DNA of 8,678 nucleotides from UBA4416 sp044357775 (GTDB lineage: Bacteria; Bacteroidota; Bacteroidia; B-17B0; Aurantibacillaceae). Location: contig JBIKOX010000130.1 in the NCBI GenBank assembly GCA_044357775.1, positions 1 to 8,678 of the forward strand, given 5' to 3'. Position numbers and translations under genes: made by a program. The notes beneath the pieces were generated by a model that made no database searches, was not told where the DNA came from, and was given only the letters and a program-made list of their open reading frames with translations. Below are positions 7,084 through 8,678 of this stretch, one piece after another (the stretch's first letter is position 1; each line of letters opens with the position of its first letter).

Positions 7084-7236
7084 TTACTTTTTCAAGTAAT
7101 CTGCTACTAGTTCATTTTGAACAATTTCCTCTCTAAAAGCATAAGCACCAGTTTTTGGCGACTTAATAACTTTGATCACTTTTGTAAAGCTATTTCCTTT
7201 ACCAGTTTTTAGTGTTGCTACAACTTTCTTTGCCAT
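7084..7236 (-). CDS. DUF4295 small basic protein, probable Bacteroidota-specific ribosomal protein
   Basis: This is a complete 50-codon gene with ATG at 7236 and TAA at 7084. The product is short and basic: MAKKVVATLKTGKGNSFTKV, then IKVIKSPKTGAYAFREEIV (21-39) and a lysine-ended C-terminus. It matches the DUF4295 family as I remember it, which is restricted to Bacteroidota and sits beside rpmG. It starts 20 bp after rpmG ends, the same gap as between rpmB and rpmG, so the three genes form one operon. I recall that a novel protein, bL38, was described in the Flavobacterium johnsoniae 70S structure. This family is a plausible candidate for it, but I cannot confirm the link from sequence. The gene is last in the operon; the hairpin terminator follows 20 bp after the stop. 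No ftsY follows, although I remember ftsY next in many relatives. Confidence 0.93.
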   Translation of the reverse strand: MAKKVVATLKTGKGNSFTKVIKVIKSPKTGAYAFREEIVQNELVADYLKK

Positions 7237-7256
7237 TTCTTATAAGTTTTAATGGA

Positions 7257-7439
7257 TTATTTAATCTCTTTATGAGTTGTCATTTTTTTCAAGATCGGGT
7301 TGTACTTCTTCAACTCAATACGATCAGGAGTGTTTTTTTTGTTTTTAGTAGTAATGTAACGAGATGTTCCGTGTTTACCACTATCCTTGTGCTCTGTGCA
7401 CTCTAAAATTACTTGAATTCTATTACCTTTTTTTGCCAT
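7257..7439 (-). CDS. rpmG: 50S ribosomal protein bL33
   Basis: The 60-residue product is a full-length bL33 of the large ribosomal subunit: MAKKGNRIQVILECTEHK, then GTSRYITTKNKKNTPDRIELKKYNP (24-48) and KKMTTHKEIK at the end. Only one cysteine is present (Cys14), so the two CxxC pairs of the zinc-binding form are absent and this is a zinc-independent version. The ATG at 7439 starts the conserved MAKK N-terminus. It is the second gene of the operon, 20 bp after rpmB and 20 bp before the DUF4295 gene. No separate promoter is seen. Confidence 0.98.
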   Translation of the reverse strand: MAKKGNRIQVILECTEHKDSGKHGTSRYITTKNKKNTPDRIELKKYNPILKKMTTHKEIK

Positions 7440-7459
7440 TTCTTTTGTTATTTATTGAA

Positions 7460-7696
7460 TTAAGCTAAAATTCCGCCTTCTACAGCTTCTTTTAAACAAG
7501 CAAAAATTCCTTTTTTATTAATATTTTTTATAGCTGATGTAGATACGCGTAAAACAACCCATTCTCCAGTTTCAGGAACAAAAAACTTTTTAGTTTTTAA
7601 GTTTACTTTAAACTGACGACGGCTTTTAGCGTTCGAGAAAGAAACATTATTTCCTTTCATCGCTTTTTTACCTGTTAATTGACAAATACGTGACAT
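7460..7696 (-). CDS. rpmB: 50S ribosomal protein bL28
   Basis: The 78-residue product is a full-length bL28: MSRICQLTGKKAMKGNNVSFSNAKSRRQFKVNL (1-33), KKFFVPETGEWVVLRVSTSAIKNINKKGI (36-64) and a short acidic end. Conserved features are CQLTGKK, the NVSFSNAKSRR segment and VSTSAIKNINKKG. Two cysteines (5 and 66) do not form a zinc-binding CxxC set. The ATG at 7696 gives the standard N-terminus. It is the first gene of rpmB-rpmG-DUF4295, with an excellent promoter about 40 bp upstream, so expression should be strong and growth-linked. The helicase gene lies upstream on the same strand, separated by 194 bp that carry the promoter, a small inverted repeat and the 58-bp palindrome. Confidence 0.98.
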   Translation of the reverse strand: MSRICQLTGKKAMKGNNVSFSNAKSRRQFKVNLKTKKFFVPETGEWVVLRVSTSAIKNINKKGIFACLKEAVEGGILA

Positions 7697-7736
7697 GTTG
7701 TTAAAATCTTTAAATGTTATCCTTAAAATAGGGACG

Positions 7737-7770
7737 CAAATATAGTATTTCTTTTTTAACCTACAAAAAA
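7737..7770 (-). promoter_or_regulatory. Primary-sigma promoter of the rpmB-rpmG-DUF4295 operon
   Basis: On the minus strand TTTTTTG (7764-7770) supplies the -33 TTG, and TATATTTG (7737-7744) is an exact TAnnTTTG -7 element. The spacer is 19 bp (7745-7763), matching the Bacteroidota sigma-ABfr consensus. Transcription should begin near 7730, leaving a leader of about 34 nt before rpmB, A/T-rich and without a Shine-Dalgarno. The -33 TTG overlaps one arm of the inverted repeat at 7758-7779. Confidence 0.82.
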
Positions 7771-7779
7771 TAGTAGGTT
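7758..7779. repeat. Inverted repeat overlapping the rpmB -33 element
   Basis: AACCTAC (7758-7764) and GTAGGTT (7773-7779) are perfect 7-bp inverted arms around an 8-nt A/T loop. On the plus strand T residues continue after the right arm, so it resembles a terminator facing right, but no plus-strand gene ends here. On the minus strand its second arm begins at the G of the -33 TTG. It could be an operator, or the remains of a terminator; the sequence alone does not decide. Confidence 0.5.
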
Positions 7780-7823
7780 TTTTTCAAAAAATAATATACT
7801 TGAATCACTTTTTTTTATTTTAC

Positions 7824-7881
7824 CCCGCTAATCTCGCAGATTTCGCTGAATTTAATCTGCAAAATCTGCGTTATCTGCGGG
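7824..7881. repeat. 58-bp palindrome built from 9-bp units (dispersed intergenic repeat type)
   Basis: Outer arms CCCGC (7824-7828) and GCGGG (7877-7881) frame an imperfect palindrome. The left half carries GCTAAT, GCAGAT and GCTGAA at 7827, 7836 and 7845, exactly 9 bp apart. The right half carries ATCTGC at 7855, 7864 and 7873, again exactly 9 bp apart and inverted. The best-paired block is CGCAGATTT (7835-7843) with AAATCTGCG (7862-7870). I remember similar CGCAGATTT-rich palindromes scattered between genes in many Bacteroidota genomes. It lies 9 bp beyond the helicase stop codon, so the helicase mRNA would carry it as a long 3' hairpin, which could serve as a terminator or 3'-end stabiliser; there is no T run after it on the minus strand. 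Confidence 0.85.
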
Positions 7882-7890
7882 AAATTATTA

Positions 7891-8678
7891 TTATTTAGTA
7901 AAACGTCTTCTACGTTCTGCTCCTTCTCTGTTTCCAGAAGATGAAGGTCTATCTCCGCTTGGTTTGTCAAATGAGCGTCTTTCTCCGCCACCATTTCCAC
8001 CTTCACGGTTAAATGATCTGCGTTCTCCACCACCAAATGATGGGCGATCACCTGATCTTTCGCTAGAGCGTTCTCCACCAAAAGACGAACGACGTTCTCC
8101 ACCACCGGCATAGGAGCGGCTTTCACCACCACCGTATGATTTACGTTCTCCACCTTCTCTGTTTCCACCATAAGATTTACGCTCTCCGCCTTCGCGTGAA
8201 CCTCCGCCATATGAACGACGCTCTCCGCCGCCATATGAACGACGACTATCTTCTCTTGAGCCACCTCCGTAAGAACGTTTTTCTCCGTATCCACCAGAAG
8301 GTTTTGCTTTAGAAACTTCAAAAGAAATAACACGAGCATTAAATTCAATTCCTTTTTTATTTAAAGCTAAAAATTCATCAACATGTTTGTTTTCTGTTTC
8401 AAAAAATGAAAAAGAGTTTTTAACATCAACATTGAAAATAACACGAGCATTAACACCAGATATTTCAACTAAGAAATCCTTAATAGAGTTACGGTTAAAT
8501 CCATCTAATTCTCCCATATTCATAAAAAAGCGAGTTGTTTTTCCGTTATTACCATCATTACCAATGTTTAAATCTTGAGAATTTTGATAGTATGCATAAA
8601 AGCGGTTAAATTCTTCAGAAATAAAACGTTTAATTAGTTCTTCCTTAGATAAATCTTTTAATTCATCATAAATTTTAG
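7891..8678 (-). CDS. DEAD-box RNA helicase with DbpA-type RNA-binding domain and Gly/Arg-rich tail, partial (5' end outside the window)
   Basis: The frame is open from the right edge (8676) to TAA at 7891, giving 261 visible residues; the helicase core lies outside the window. The fragment starts in the linker KIYDELKDLSKEELIKRFISEEFNRF that normally follows the helicase core. A DbpA-type RRM-like domain follows at about 46-121 (TTRFFMNMGELDGFNRNSIKDFL, VNARVIFNVDVKNSFSFFE, FNARVISFEVSK), then a 137-residue low-complexity tail rich in Gly, Arg, Ser and Glu (125-261) ending in RRRRFTK. The family unwinds or remodels RNA, often in ribosome assembly or cold adaptation, in the cytoplasm. The ATG at 8523 is not the start: coding similarity continues upstream without a stop. 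The gene is upstream of rpmB on the same strand but separated from it by the palindrome and a promoter. Helicase membership is inferred from the C-terminal domains alone. Confidence 0.88.
   Translation of the reverse strand, partial: KIYDELKDLSKEELIKRFISEEFNRFYAYYQNSQDLNIGNDGNNGKTTRFFMNMGELDGFNRNSIKDFLVEISGVNARVIFNVDVKNSFSFFETENKHVDEFLALNKKGIEFNARVISFEVSKAKPSGGYGEKRSYGGGSREDSRRSYGGGERRSYGGGSREGGERKSYGGNREGGERKSYGGGESRSYAGGGERRSSFGGERSSERSGDRPSFGGGERRSFNREGGNGGGERRSFDKPSGDRPSSSGNREGAERRRRFTK
7960..8290 (-). repeat. Degenerate coding repeats in the helicase tail
   Basis: Units of the type GGERRSYGGG recur. RRSYGG occurs twice 8 residues apart (24 bp), seen in the DNA as a 17-bp exact repeat at 8204-8220 and 8228-8244. 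EGGERKSYGG occurs twice 12 residues apart (36 bp). Five SYGG copies are followed by SFGG and RRSF variants towards the C-terminus. Boundaries are approximate because the units degrade gradually. Confidence 0.75.

Noticed and set aside
7212..7406. 64-codon open frame on the plus strand across rpmG and DUF4295
   Set aside because: It is antisense to two clear small ribosomal-type genes and has no recognisable product.
7960..8290. CRISPR-like array in the repetitive region
   Set aside because: Repeats are degenerate, in frame, of uneven period (24 and 36 bp) and continuous with a coding sequence; there are no unique equal-length spacers and no cas genes.
7815..8348. 177-codon open frame on the minus strand in the helicase tail region
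   Set aside because: It is a second frame of the repetitive tail DNA; it is open because the repeats lack stops in that frame, and its end is the translated palindrome. The tail frame is continuous with the RNA-binding domain and is the real one.
7891..8523. Separate 210-residue RNA-binding protein starting at ATG 8523
   Set aside because: The same frame stays open to the right edge and encodes the linker and first strand that normally precede this domain, so the ATG is internal to the helicase gene.
8387..8578. 63-codon open frame on the plus strand
   Set aside because: It is antisense to the conserved RNA-binding domain of the helicase.
1..8678. Hidden defence, phage or mobile system
   Set aside because: Nearly all coding regions are recognisable housekeeping or envelope genes with uniform AT-rich composition. 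There are no transposase, integrase, toxin-antitoxin or nuclease signatures, and no gene-free stretch longer than about 200 bp.

Overview
The window reads as ordinary chromosome from an AT-rich member of the Bacteroidota, most likely Flavobacteriia or a close relative. The reasons are a GldB-type gliding lipoprotein gene, a DUF4295 ribosomal-type gene behind rpmB-rpmG, an exact TTG-N19-TAnnTTTG promoter (the Bacteroidota primary-sigma consensus), A/T-rich start regions without Shine-Dalgarno sequences, and a DbpA-type DEAD-box helicase with a long glycine/arginine-rich tail. I see no phage, transposon, CRISPR, tRNA, rRNA or defence genes.

Layout. 1-619 (minus) is the N-terminal two thirds or so of a GldB-like lipoprotein gene that runs off the left edge. 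Divergent from it, 671-1561 (plus) encodes a secreted outer-membrane beta-barrel protein, followed by a hairpin terminator. 1634-2777 (plus) is a two-gene unit: NAD+ synthetase (nadE) and, 4 bp later, a small Zn-ribbon protein of unknown function. 2809-5743 (minus) holds, in transcription order, a CBS-ACT protein, NAD kinase (nadK) and enolase (eno). 5855-7012 (plus) is proline dehydrogenase, which converges on a ribosomal-protein operon across a shared hairpin. That operon (7084-7696, minus) is rpmB-rpmG-DUF4295, driven by the clearest promoter in the window. 7891-8678 (minus) is the 3' part of a DEAD-box RNA helicase gene whose 5' end lies beyond the right edge. Directly behind its stop codon is a 58-bp palindrome made of 9-bp units.

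Function. The genes cover NAD(P) synthesis (nadE, nadK), lower glycolysis (eno), proline oxidation, ribosome structure and RNA remodelling (helicase, bL28, bL33, DUF4295), and cell-surface or gliding machinery (GldB, barrel protein). nadE and nadK catalyse successive steps but lie on opposite strands, so they are not one operon.

Three coding regions are easy to miss or mis-start: the edge-truncated gldB, the 50-codon DUF4295 gene, and the helicase fragment, whose internal ATG at 8523 looks like a start but is not. I found no convincing new multi-gene system. The points most worth a second look are the 9-bp-unit palindrome, the repetitive helicase tail, the nadE-linked Zn-ribbon protein and the CBS-ACT/nadK pair.
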